Shown here in pieces: positions 14,552 to 23,481 of a DNA stretch of 64,000 bases (position 1 is its first letter; each line of letters opens with the position of its first letter). Below the pieces are notes generated by a model, which was not told the origin of the DNA, did no database searches, and worked only from the letters and a program-made list of their open reading frames with translations. Made by a program: the position numbers and the translations under genes. This DNA is from Ruminococcus flavefaciens FD-1 (GTDB lineage: Bacteria; Bacillota; Clostridia; Oscillospirales; Ruminococcaceae): NCBI GenBank assembly GCA_000174895.1, contig ACOK01000119.1:62001-126000 (forward strand), written 5' to 3'.

Positions 14552-17500
14552 ATGGCAGAACTTGAAAAGACAATAGAAGATAAGCTGATAGAACAGCTTA
14601 CAGAGGGCAAAAGCCAGTGGACTTACCGCCCCGATCTGCATACCGAGGAGGAGTTATGGGCAAATCTGCGCTCTATCCTTGAGCGTGGCAATAAAGCCGT
14701 ACTTGACGGCAAGCCCCTGACCGATCAGGAATTTGAACAGGTCAAGAACCAGCTTTCCTTTGCGACATTCTACGATGCCGCAAAGTGGATCGCAGGAGAA
14801 AACGGTATCGCTCATGTTTATGTTCAGAGGGACACGGAGACAGTGCAGCTCACAGCCCTAAAACGTGACGATATTGCAGGCGGTTCAAGCGTTTATGAAG
14901 TGATAAATCAGTACAGAGCCTTAAAGGACGACGAGGAGGATATTCACAGCCAAAACCGCCGTTTTGATGTATCTCTGCTGATAAACGGTATTCCGCTTAT
15001 CCATATCGAACTGAAAAACCGTCAGCACTCCTACCTTGACGGTTTCCGTCAGATACGCAAGTATATCCGAGAGGGCAAGTTTACGGGCATTTTCTCCGCA
15101 GTTCAGATGTTTGTAGTCTCCAATGCGGTCGATACAAAATATTTCGCCGCTGCCGAGGAAGAAGAACTAAATGAGAAGTTCCTTTCCGGCTGGGAGGATT
15201 TTGCGAACAACCCTGTTACTGACTATCTGAAATTTGCCGAGAACGTACTGAAAATACCCGAAGCACATCAAATGGTAATGAAGTATGCTGTTCTCGACCA
15301 AGAAGCAAGAAAGATACTTCTGCTGCGTCCTTATCAGATACACGCTATCGAAGCGGTCAGAACGGCTTCAAGGCAAGGAAAATCGGGCTATATCTGGCAT
15401 ACAACAGGCTCAGGCAAGACCATGACGAGCTATAAGGCGGCGAGAAATCTGCTGATCGACATTCCGAGCATAGAAAAAACGATATTCCTTATCGACCGTA
15501 AAGACCTCGATACGCAGACTACACAGGCATTTCAGTCCTATGCGAATAACGATGTGGTGGACGTTGATGAAACCGACAATGTAGGCGATCTGATCGACAA
15601 GCTGAAGAATAATAATCAGCAAGTTGTCGTTACCACCATTCAGAAGCTGTCCATTGCGGTAAAAAAGCGCCTCAAAGAAGGCACTCCTGCTTATAATCGC
15701 ATCAAAAATCTCCGTGTTGCCTTCATCGTGGACGAGTGCCACAGAGCCGTAACACCGAGAACGCAGCGCCTTCTGGCACAATTCTTTGTAAACTCCCTTT
15801 GGTATGGCTTTACGGGAACACCTCGTTTTGATGTAAATGCCTATCCTGCCGAGGGCGATCTTCCGAGAACTACCGACGAGCTGTATGGAGCTTGCCTGCA
15901 TAAATACACGGTCAAAGAAGCAATCCGTGATGAAGCTGTTCTGGGCTTCCAGACCGAGCATCTCGGCGCACAGAAGCTGAATGCCGATGACAGCAACGAG
16001 GACTTGTCCGTTTATGAGACAGAAGCACATATGCTGAAAGTTCTCGATACGATCATCAATAAGTCTCAGGAGAAACTCGGCTTTAAGCATGGCAGAGGCA
16101 AGACTTATGAAGCGATACTGACGGTCAACTCTATCAAGAGAGCGCAGGCGTATTATGACCTCCTGAAACGAGTTGTAAATGGGGAAACTTCTGTCACGAT
16201 CAGCGAGGAAACAAGGCGAGTTCTGCCCGATTTTCCGAAATTTGCGATCACATACTCCGTTTCAAGCGACGAGGACAACGAGAGCGCAGACCTGAATGTA
16301 CCTAAGATGAAGGAATCGCTTGAAGATTATAATGCTATGTTCGGCACTTCCTTTGGCATTGGCGAGATCAAAGGCTATAATACCAACCTGAATGACCGCC
16401 TTGCAAGAAAGAAGTCCAAATTCAAGAGCCGTGATGAACAGCTTGACCTTGTAATTGTAGTAAACAGACTGCTTACGGGCTTTGATGCTCCTTGTCTGTC
16501 TACCGTATTTATGGACAGACAGCCGATGCACCCCCACGATATTATTCAGGCATTTTCAAGAACAAACCGTCTGTTCGATAAGAGCAAGACCAGTGGTCAG
16601 ATAGTAACTTTCCAGTCACCGCACATCTTCAAAGATGCAGTTGACGAAGCTCTTATCCTTTATTCCGCAGGCGGTAAGGCATCTGTACTCGCTCCCGATT
16701 GGGATACAGTATATGCAGACTTTACGAAAGCACTTGCTTATCTGCGTGTTACTGCGGAAACGCCTTCTGTTGTTCCAACTCTATCAAAAGAGGGTAAAAA
16801 ACGCTTTGCTAAGGCATTTCAGGAGTTTGATAAGGTCTACACAAGTCTGAAATCATTTATCAGGTATGCTGATAACCCTCCGGAATCCTACGGAATAACG
16901 CAGGCAGAATATGACGATTACGCAGCACATTACTTAAATGTTATCCAAGAATTAAAACCCGGTCCCGGTCCTGAACCCGGTCCGGAGCCTGGACCTGAAC
17001 CGCCTATCGACTTTGAATACGAGCTGAAAGCATACAGCAAGGAGAAGATCGACTATGACTACATTGTCAGCCTGATCCAATCCGTTGTATCTGCTACCGA
17101 CGAGGAGCGTCAGGAACAGCACTATCAGAATCTTGTTATCGAGATCACTAAGTATATCGAAGAATTGCTGTCCTCCAATCCGAAACTCGGAGCGCTTATG
17201 CAGCAGTTGTGGGAGAAGGTACAGGAAAATCCCGATGAATTCAAGGGTAAACGAGTATCTTATGTGCTTGCTGAAATGCGAAAAGAAGCAATAGACAGCG
17301 TTCTTCGTGGTTTTGCCGAGGAATGGTGCGTATCGCTCGATGCTGTTTCTTATGCTGCAGACCGCTATCAGTTCGGTGATACAGACCTGCCAGGACTAAA
17401 CAATCTGAAAAAATCAGCCGATTTCGACAGCTATTCCGCAAAGCACGAAGGCATTTCCAAGTTCAAATATCATCAGTCGGTCAAAAAGGCACTGCTGACC

Positions 17501-17578
17501 TTGCTGAATGAAGATGTAATACCACTTCGGGACGATGATTATAGAATTGATGATACAGCATTACTTAACAAGTCCTAA
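14552..17578 (+). CDS. hsdR: Type I restriction endonuclease/translocase subunit
   Basis: This R subunit translocates DNA with ATP and cuts it remotely. In its 1,008 aa: an N-terminal nuclease domain with IPLIHIELKNRQ (ExK motif, about residues 149-160), then SF2 helicase motifs YIWHTTGSGKTMTSY (Walker A, about 279-293), FIVDECHRAV (about 392-401), YGFTGTPRF, and LLTGFDAPCLST (motif V area, about 640), followed by a C-terminal helical domain. An unusual GPGPEPGPEPGPEP stretch near residue 810 looks like a rigid linker. All catalytic motifs are intact, so restriction should be active. Confidence 0.95.
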   Translation: MAELEKTIEDKLIEQLTEGKSQWTYRPDLHTEEELWANLRSILERGNKAVLDGKPLTDQEFEQVKNQLSFATFYDAAKWIAGENGIAHVYVQRDTETVQLTALKRDDIAGGSSVYEVINQYRALKDDEEDIHSQNRRFDVSLLINGIPLIHIELKNRQHSYLDGFRQIRKYIREGKFTGIFSAVQMFVVSNAVDTKYFAAAEEEELNEKFLSGWEDFANNPVTDYLKFAENVLKIPEAHQMVMKYAVLDQEARKILLLRPYQIHAIEAVRTASRQGKSGYIWHTTGSGKTMTSYKAARNLLIDIPSIEKTIFLIDRKDLDTQTTQAFQSYANNDVVDVDETDNVGDLIDKLKNNNQQVVVTTIQKLSIAVKKRLKEGTPAYNRIKNLRVAFIVDECHRAVTPRTQRLLAQFFVNSLWYGFTGTPRFDVNAYPAEGDLPRTTDELYGACLHKYTVKEAIRDEAVLGFQTEHLGAQKLNADDSNEDLSVYETEAHMLKVLDTIINKSQEKLGFKHGRGKTYEAILTVNSIKRAQAYYDLLKRVVNGETSVTISEETRRVLPDFPKFAITYSVSSDEDNESADLNVPKMKESLEDYNAMFGTSFGIGEIKGYNTNLNDRLARKKSKFKSRDEQLDLVIVVNRLLTGFDAPCLSTVFMDRQPMHPHDIIQAFSRTNRLFDKSKTSGQIVTFQSPHIFKDAVDEALILYSAGGKASVLAPDWDTVYADFTKALAYLRVTAETPSVVPTLSKEGKKRFAKAFQEFDKVYTSLKSFIRYADNPPESYGITQAEYDDYAAHYLNVIQELKPGPGPEPGPEPGPEPPIDFEYELKAYSKEKIDYDYIVSLIQSVVSATDEERQEQHYQNLVIEITKYIEELLSSNPKLGALMQQLWEKVQENPDEFKGKRVSYVLAEMRKEAIDSVLRGFAEEWCVSLDAVSYAADRYQFGDTDLPGLNNLKKSADFDSYSAKHEGISKFKYHQSVKKALLTLLNEDVIPLRDDDYRIDDTALLNKS

Positions 17579-17617
17579 CATCAAAAACATCATAAAATTA
17601 CGAAAAATCGCCTATTT

Positions 17618-17649
17618 GGGAGCTAAGTTTTTCTTAGCTCCCTGTTTTT
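17618..17649 (+). terminator. Terminator after hsdR
   Basis: Perfect arms GGGAGCTAAG / CTTAGCTCCC with a T-rich loop, followed by TGTTTTTTT. It cuts the hsd operon off from the silent cassettes that start at 17673. Confidence 0.88.
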
Positions 17650-17672
17650 TTATGCTTGTTTGTGCTATTTCC

Positions 17673-18191
17673 TGGGAACAGCGTAAGTTGGGAGATATGG
17701 GCGAAACCTATACTGGCTTGTCTGGAAAAACCAAAGAAGATTTCGGTCATGGCAATGCAAAATTCGTTACATATATGAATGTATTTTCAAATTCAATAGC
17801 AGATTTATCAATGACCGAGTCAGTTGAAATTGATAAAAAGCAGAACGAAGTTAATTACGGCGATGTGTTTTTTACAACTTCTTCTGAAACGCCTGATGAA
17901 GTCGGAATGTCATCTGTATGGCTTGAAAACAGCGATAATACGTATCTTAATAGTTTTTGCTTTGGATACAGACCGAGTGTAAAAGTTAACCCTTACTATA
18001 TGGCATATATGCTTCGTTCGGATAATGTCAGAAAAAATATTGTATTCTTGGCACAAGGCATTTCAAGATATAATATTTCAAAAAATAAAATGATGGAAAT
18101 TTCAGTTCCATTACCTAATCTTGAAGAACAGCAGAAAATTGGGGAATACTTCCGCAACCTCGACACCCTTATCACCCTTCATCAGCGTGAG
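17673..18191 (+). other. Silent hsdS target-recognition cassette C, copy 1
   Basis: The open frame here encodes one TRD: SWEQRKLGDMGETYTGLSGK at its start and GEYFRNLDTLITLHQRE at its end. It has no ribosome site and sits directly after a terminator, so it reads as a donor cassette rather than a gene. The 519 bp are identical by eye to 18249-18767. The borders are the same short sequences (TGGGAACAGCGTAAG and CCTTATCACCCTTCATCAGCG) that bound TRDs in the expressed hsdS. Confidence 0.8.
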
Positions 18192-18248
18192 TATTTTTTG
18201 TTCGATTTTAGCGGTGAAAGTGCTAAAACAGCTCAAAATACACTTTCT

Positions 18249-18767
18249 TGGGAACAGCGTAAGTTGGGAGATATGGGCGAAACCTATACTGGCTTGTCTG
18301 GAAAAACCAAAGAAGATTTCGGTCATGGCAATGCAAAATTCGTTACATATATGAATGTATTTTCAAATTCAATAGCAGATTTATCAATGACCGAGTCAGT
18401 TGAAATTGATAAAAAGCAGAACGAAGTTAATTACGGCGATGTGTTTTTTACAACTTCTTCTGAAACGCCTGATGAAGTCGGAATGTCATCTGTATGGCTT
18501 GAAAACAGCGATAATACGTATCTTAATAGTTTTTGCTTTGGATACAGACCGAGTGTAAAAGTTAACCCTTACTATATGGCATATATGCTTCGTTCGGATA
18601 ATGTCAGAAAAAATATTGTATTCTTGGCACAAGGCATTTCAAGATATAATATTTCAAAAAATAAAATGATGGAAATTTCAGTTCCATTACCTAATCTTGA
18701 AGAACAGCAGAAAATTGGGGAATACTTCCGCAACCTCGACACCCTTATCACCCTTCATCAGCGTGAG
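18249..18767 (+). other. Silent hsdS target-recognition cassette C, copy 2
   Basis: A second, exact copy of the 17673-18191 cassette at a period of 576 bp. A 57-bp linker (YFLFDFSGES... when translated) separates the copies. The frame is continuous from copy 1 through copy 2 into the tyrosine recombinase gene, with no stop. Only 5 bp lie between its end and the AAAGGAGG ribosome site of the recombinase. Confidence 0.8.
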
Positions 18768-18788
18768 CCGCCAAAGGAGGATAAGATT

Positions 18789-19721
18789 TTGAACGATATA
18801 AAAACAGATACTCTGTTCCATGAGTATTACTGTCAATGGCTGGTTATATATAAAGAAGGATCGGTCAGAGGCGTAACAATGCAGAAGTATCACCTGACCG
18901 CAGAATGGGTGAAGAAACTGATCCCCGATGTGAAACTCTGCGATTTTGACAGAATCACATATCAGCAGCTCATCAATGATTATGCTGAGACACACGAGCG
19001 CCAGACCACTATGGATTTTCACCACCAGCTCAAAGGAGCTATCCTTGATGCAGTCGATGACGGCTTGATCGCCCGTGATCCCACTCGCAAGGTTATTATC
19101 AAGGGTAAGTCTCCCAACGATAAAAAGAAGAAGTATCTCAGCCGTTATGAGCTTCAGAAGCTGCTTACAAACCTCGACCTGAACAGCGGCTTGAATATGG
19201 ATTGGCTTATTCTGCTTATTGCTAAGACCGGTATGCGTTTTTCCGAAGCAATTGCAGTAACGCCTGTGGACTTCGATTTCACTCATCAGACTCTTAGTGT
19301 TAATAAGACCTGGGACTATAAGGGTGAGGGCGGTTTTCAGCCTACCAAGAACAAGTCCTCGGTCAGAAAGATCCGCCTTGACTGGCAGACGGTAGGACAG
19401 TTCTATGCAATCGTCAGAGAACTGAATGATACTGCTCCTATCTTTGTTTCAAAGGAAAAGAAGATTTACAACTCTACTCTCAACGATGTGTTGGAAAGGC
19501 ATTGCAAAGCTGTCGGAATCCCCACTATCTCCGTTCATGGACTTCGCCATACACACGCATCGCTTCTCCTGTTCGACGGTGTTTCAATCGCCAGTGTTGC
19601 ACAGAGACTCGGACACTCAAGCATCAATACAACACAGAAGACCTATTTGCACATCATCAGAGAGCTTGAAAACAAGGACATTGATCTCATCATGAAGTCG
19701 ATTTCCAGTTTGCTCGACTAA
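18789..19721 (+). CDS. Tyrosine recombinase (hsdS shuffling type)
   Basis: Site-specific recombinase of 310 aa. A SAM-like core-binding domain (residues about 5-100) is followed by the catalytic domain with Arg in KTGMRFSEA (about 147), Lys in PTKNKSSVRKI, the HGLRHTH box, LGHSSINTT and the nucleophile Tyr in KTYLHI. I start it at TTG 18789 because AAAGGAGG (18773-18780) is 8 nt upstream; the frame is open much further 5' through the silent cassettes. Recombinases of this type lie beside type I hsdS genes and invert TRD cassettes. The flanking repeated WEQRK-coding sequences are the likely substrates. Confidence 0.88.
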   Translation: MNDIKTDTLFHEYYCQWLVIYKEGSVRGVTMQKYHLTAEWVKKLIPDVKLCDFDRITYQQLINDYAETHERQTTMDFHHQLKGAILDAVDDGLIARDPTRKVIIKGKSPNDKKKKYLSRYELQKLLTNLDLNSGLNMDWLILLIAKTGMRFSEAIAVTPVDFDFTHQTLSVNKTWDYKGEGGFQPTKNKSSVRKIRLDWQTVGQFYAIVRELNDTAPIFVSKEKKIYNSTLNDVLERHCKAVGIPTISVHGLRHTHASLLLFDGVSIASVAQRLGHSSINTTQKTYLHIIRELENKDIDLIMKSISSLLD

Positions 19722-20310
19722 GTACATAAATAATGCGGTTTACGCTGGTTTCCCTTAAAGGGCATGACGGTCAAAACGTCATGTCCTTTTTTATTTGGCT
19801 TATGCTGATGAAGGGTGATAATAGAGTCAAGACTACGGAGATATGAGCTGATTTTCTTCTGTTCTTCAATCGAAGGCATTGAAATACTAATACCCATAAA
19901 TTCATCATAATTGATGTTTAGCAGTCCGTCCATTCTTGCACCAGAAGAAATTAGTTTTCCTAATTCTTTATCAGGTAGCTTAGTAGCAAATAAATATTCA
20001 ATATAATCTGCATCAGCTTCTATTACTTTGAAACTATGATAAACCCTTGGAACAAGGGCTTCTTCGTAGGTTCTCAAGGAGAATACCGCACCATATTTTG
20101 CGAGCTTTGAGTTACCATGATTGTATGATAATTCTCCCTTGTGAAGTAACGTATAGTTCTCTTGTTCCTTGCCAGCAATGTTTGCAGAGAATCTATCTTT
20201 CTGATCAAGCCAACCACTACCAGCAGATATTGTTAGTGTTGGTAAGTCCATTCTACCGTCATTTCCTTTGACTCTATCAGAGACTTCGCCCAACTTACGC
20301 TGTTCCCAAG
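19718..20310 (-). other. Silent hsdS target-recognition cassette D (opposite strand)
   Basis: On the minus strand the frame reads SWEQRKLGEVSDRVKGNDG at the start and YLRSLDSIITLHQHKPNKKG near the end, one complete TRD different from A, B and C. There is no ribosome site or proper start upstream of WEQRK, so it is a donor. Its 5' border CTTACGCTGTTCCCA (20294-20308) is the exact inverse of the 13361, 13964, 17673 and 18249 copies. Its 3' border, near 19799-19820, is the inverse of the LITLHQR repeat with two changes. The head-to-head placement against cassette C across the recombinase gene is what inversion needs. Confidence 0.8.
19757..19792 (+). terminator. Terminator after the recombinase
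   Basis: AAAGGGCATGACG (19757-19769) and CGTCATGTCCTTT (19777-19789) pair around GTCAAAA and are followed by TTT. The hairpin lies inside the 3' end of the opposite-strand cassette D frame. Confidence 0.75.
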
Positions 20311-20343
20311 AAATATAATACGATAGTAAGATATATATAGAGT

Positions 20344-20377
20344 AGAGCCGATCTGTAACTAAGCAAATCGGCTCTTT
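20344..20377. terminator. Hairpin, possible terminator
   Basis: AGAGCCGAT (20344-20352) and ATCGGCTCT (20367-20375) form a perfect 9-bp stem. Only a short TTTA follows on the plus strand, so termination strength is uncertain. Confidence 0.5.
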
Positions 20378-20402
20378 ACTTTGAATCCACTGGGTTCAAA
20401 GT
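20378..20402. repeat. Dispersed palindrome, copy 4
   Basis: ACTTTGAA / TTCAAAGT around TCCACTGGG, two bases beyond the stop codon of the giant ICE protein (C-terminal fragment, stop 20405-20407). Confidence 0.8.
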
Positions 20403-20404
20403 GG

Positions 20405-22330
20405 TTATTCAATTCCTTGCTTCTTATCCCTGCCCTTAGCCTTGTCCTTCGGAGTTCTCGGCTTTTTGGCGAGCCTTGCGGCATCACGCTTCATTTTAGC
20501 CCTCTCAAAGTAGCAAGTCTTTTCACGCTTCGGAGCGTTCTTCTTAGCTTCAATAGCCGCCTGATTCAGCTCATCAGTCACGACTTTCAGCCTTTGTTCC
20601 TTAGTATCAAGCTCCTCCTGCTGGGGGAACGGCTCTGCAACGATCTTCTGTGCTTCTGCGTGGTCAAGCCTGAGCTTTGCAAGGTTATCCTGCGTTCTCT
20701 CAATTCTGCCGTCGATGTTGTAGAGGGCAGCTTCAAGGCGGTTCAGGTTATGGGCAAAACTCTCGATCAGCTTCGTTGTATGCGAAGCGGCACCTTGCAG
20801 ACAAGCCGACATACCGCCGCCCATCATATTGCTGTTTACTGTCACACTCAGGTCAAAGCCCTGGAACGAGCCGACTTTAACGGGAGTATCCGCATACTTG
20901 ATAGCCAGCACCGCATCTTCCAAAGCCTTAGCTGCTTCTTTTCTGTCAGTATATTCTGTCTCACCAATGGTGATTTTGAATACGGGCAGTTTTCGCTCAG
21001 GATCGATCGGGAGCTTGCGGAGTGCTTCACGGTCGGTATGGAGATCAGCAAGAATAGCCGTAAGTTTCTGTTCCTGTTCAGGGAAACGAGCGATCTTGTC
21101 CTCCATTTCAAATACCGTGTCGCGGTGTTCCGCAGCGAGTACCCTCAGTTCTTTCACTTCATTTTCAAGCATGAGCTTTTCCTTGATGCGCTCATCGCCT
21201 GTGCAAAGAGCCTTGATCTCGGAATAAGTGAGTGCCTGCTGGTCCACATCTTCGCACTTTCTCGCAGGAGTCTTACTCGTCATGATCTGAGAGATAAATT
21301 TCTGCTTGTTCTCCAAAGTCTGATAGGAATAAGCGTCGAATGTGCCTTTGGTAACATAGCGGAAAATCTGCACCTGTTTGTTTTCATTGCCTTGACGGAT
21401 AATTCTTCCGGCGCGCTGTTCCAGATCAGCAGGTCGCCACGGAATATCGAGGTCATGGACTGCGATCAGCTTCTTCTGAACATTCGTACCCGTACCCATT
21501 TTGGCGGTTGAGCCGAGCAGGACAAGGATCTCTCCGCTGCGGACTTTATCAAAGAGGTCAGCTTTCTGCTGTTCGGTTTTCGCATCGTGGATATATGCGA
21601 TCTCCTCCGCAGGGATACCCCTTGCGATCAGCTTATCACGAATATCATCGTAAACACAGAAATCGCATTCTTCTTCAAGAGATTCGACCTCAGCGATAGA
21701 CTTCTTATCCTTAGCATCATCGGCATCTTCGCCCTCGACTGCTGCTTCTGCTGCCTTGTGAGGAACGCCCAAATCACAGAAGATGATCTGCGTGAGCCTG
21801 TCCTCAGCCGTTTCAGCGTGGATACGGGCAACATTCTCTACACAGCGGTTGAGCTTTGTATCGGGATTATCTTCAAATGACGGATCAATCAGGCGCGGAT
21901 CAAGTCCGAGCTTTCTTCCGTCCGACGTTATCTTGAGCATATTGTCGATCGTAGGATCAACATTGCCTGCATTGATAGCATCAGCTCTGTCGGCAAGTTC
22001 CTGAACAAGCTCCTGCTGAAAAGGAGTAGCTTCTACCTGAACCACCTGATAATCACACTCAGGTACATCGAGTTTCAGCGTATCAGCGGTACGAATGTCA
22101 GCGACCTGCTTGAACATACTCATCAATTCGGGCAGACCTGTGTAGTTAGCGATACGGGTGCGCTCCTTGAAGCCATTACCCGCAGGCTTTAACTCCCAAT
22201 CGGTTTTCTGGTCGCCAAAGACCGCAACCCAGTTGTCAAAGTGCTGTAAACCGTGGTCACGCAGGAAGTCATACTCCAAGTAACGCATCATGGAGTGCAG
22301 TTCTGTGATAGAATTGCTCAGAGGCGTGCC
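20405..22330 (-). pseudogene. C-terminal 641 residues of the split ICE primase/methylase/helicase
   Basis: This is the second half of the giant protein whose first half lies at 35377-45042. It begins at the GTP of motif ATGTP and continues LSNSITELHSMMRYLEYDFL, then a SNF2-type RecA2 domain with VLLGSTAKMGTGTNVQKKL (motif V area) and QRAGRIIRQGN (motif VI), then a long coiled-coil and a basic KDKAKGRDKK tail. The first possible internal start is near 22291, without a convincing ribosome site. It is separated from its N-terminal half by the 13-kb insertion. Rejoining across GGCGTGCC restores a continuous 3,852-aa frame. Confidence 0.9.
22323..22330. repeat. Left attachment core
   Basis: GGCGTGCC, repeated at 35402-35409. 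Read on the minus strand it encodes part of GTP of the helicase. The crossover dinucleotide should lie inside it. Confidence 0.85.
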
Positions 22331-22331
22331 G

Positions 22332-22351
22332 TAAGCAACACCTTAGCAACG
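22332..22351. repeat. Left terminal inverted repeat
   Basis: TAAGCAACACCTTAGCAACG, matching the inverse of the right end at 16 of 20 positions. It is a probable recombinase-binding half-site. Confidence 0.8.
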
Positions 22352-22412
22352 ATTATTTGGTAAAGTTTGGACGGTTGGTTTTACAGCGATAAAACCGAAA
22401 GGACAGATACAA

Positions 22413-22643
22413 ATGATCGATGCGATTTACAATTACAGACAGGGTGAGATTCACTCCGCTGAGTTCTCAGATGCGTTTAATAAGCTCTGTATACCGTTTG
22501 AAGACTCGCTGAGTGAGGAACAGATCGATATATTCCACAAGATACTTGACTGCGTGAGCGATACTGCCGCCGCTGAAATGAGAGCTGCATACAAGGTAGG
22601 CTTCAAAGACGGTGCAACCATGATGCAGGAGATTCAGGACTAA
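22413..22643 (+). CDS. DUF6809-like protein at the element's left end
   Basis: This 76-aa helical protein includes the segment LSEEQIDIFHKILDCVSD at about residues 33-50, then AAAEMRAAYKVGFKDGATMM. It is almost identical to the product of 63174-63404, which occupies the equivalent first position in a second insertion. A hairpin GGTTTTA-cagcga-TAAAACC (22377-22396) lies just before its weak GAAAGGAC ribosome site and may limit translation. Function is unknown; the repeated position suggests a role in the element's own maintenance or control. Confidence 0.75.
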   Translation: MIDAIYNYRQGEIHSAEFSDAFNKLCIPFEDSLSEEQIDIFHKILDCVSDTAAAEMRAAYKVGFKDGATMMQEIQD

Positions 22644-22659
22644 TATAATCACAGCATAA

Positions 22660-22704
22660 GGAAAAGGGCAATGTCCTCCATGAGTGGAGGGCATTGCCCT
22701 TATT
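22660..22704 (+). terminator. Rho-independent terminator
   Basis: A 16-bp stem AAGGGCAATGTCCTCC / GGAGGGCATTGCCCTT (one G-T pair) with an ATGAGT loop, then ATTTCCTTT. It closes the DUF6809-like gene. Confidence 0.85.
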
Positions 22705-22797
22705 TCCTTTAGAAAAAATAAGTTCAATTGTTTTTGCAGCCATTGAAGGCAATACAGATCATCAAATAAAGTGTCTGCTTTGTACTGCTCCCTAAAG

Positions 22798-23481
22798 CTA
22801 TAATTTCATCATGCGATACCCAATACCGATATGTGTTTGTATAAGCGCCTGACTGCTGTCACTCAGCTTTTTTCGCAGGGTAGCCATGAATACACGCAGG
22901 GAGGCTTCGCTGTTATCCGCAGGAGTTCCCCATACACTTTGGATAATGTACTTATGTGTCAGCACCTTGCCGACATTCTTGGCAAGCAGGCAAAGCAGCT
23001 TGTATTCTATCGGTGTCAGGTGAAGTTCTTCATCATCAAGGTGAACACAGCCCGAAACATAGTCTATCCGCAATCTGCCGTTGACAAACTCCGTGACCGA
23101 GATATTTTCGGACTTCATAAGCCGCCTTTGTATCACCCTGAGCCTTGCGAGAAGCTCATCGACAGAGAAAGGCTTTGTCAGGTAATCATCTGCACCTTTG
23201 TCAAGGGCTGTTATCTTATCCCTGTCCTCGCTCCTTGCACTGACTATGATGATAGGAACATCGCTCCAAGTGCGTATATGCTCTATCACCTCAACACCGT
23301 CAATGTCAGGCAGTCCAAGGTCAAGTATGATGATGTCAGGCTTGTGCGAAGCGCTGAGCATGATCGCTTCATTGCCCTTGACAGCGGTGATATAGCGATA
23401 GTCATTCATTTTCAGAGTCGTGGTTATAAGATTTCTGATGGGCTTGTCATCCTCCACCACCAGAACAAGATATTCATTCAT
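22798..23481 (-). CDS. KdpE-like OmpR-family response regulator
   Basis: A 227-aa two-domain regulator. The receiver domain has the phospho-acceptor Asp in IIILDLGLPDIDG (about residue 53), the switch Thr/Ser in IIIVSARSED and Lys in DDYLTKPFSVDELLARL. The C-terminal winged helix (LTPIEYKLLCLLAKNVGKVL, ending IGIGYRMMKL) is of OmpR/PhoB type and closest in feel to KdpE. It overlaps the kinase gene by 8 bp. The paired 11-bp-spaced TTAAC repeats upstream of ktrB (26830-26877) are its probable operator. It is the last gene of the leftward K+ operon. Confidence 0.88.
   Translation of the reverse strand: MNEYLVLVVEDDKPIRNLITTTLKMNDYRYITAVKGNEAIMLSASHKPDIIILDLGLPDIDGVEVIEHIRTWSDVPIIIVSARSEDRDKITALDKGADDYLTKPFSVDELLARLRVIQRRLMKSENISVTEFVNGRLRIDYVSGCVHLDDEELHLTPIEYKLLCLLAKNVGKVLTHKYIIQSVWGTPADNSEASLRVFMATLRKKLSDSSQALIQTHIGIGYRMMKL

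Noticed and set aside
17673-18767. Tandem repeat considered as CRISPR or satellite
   Set aside because: Only two copies, each a full coding TRD with hsdS borders; no short regular repeats with spacers were seen anywhere in the window.
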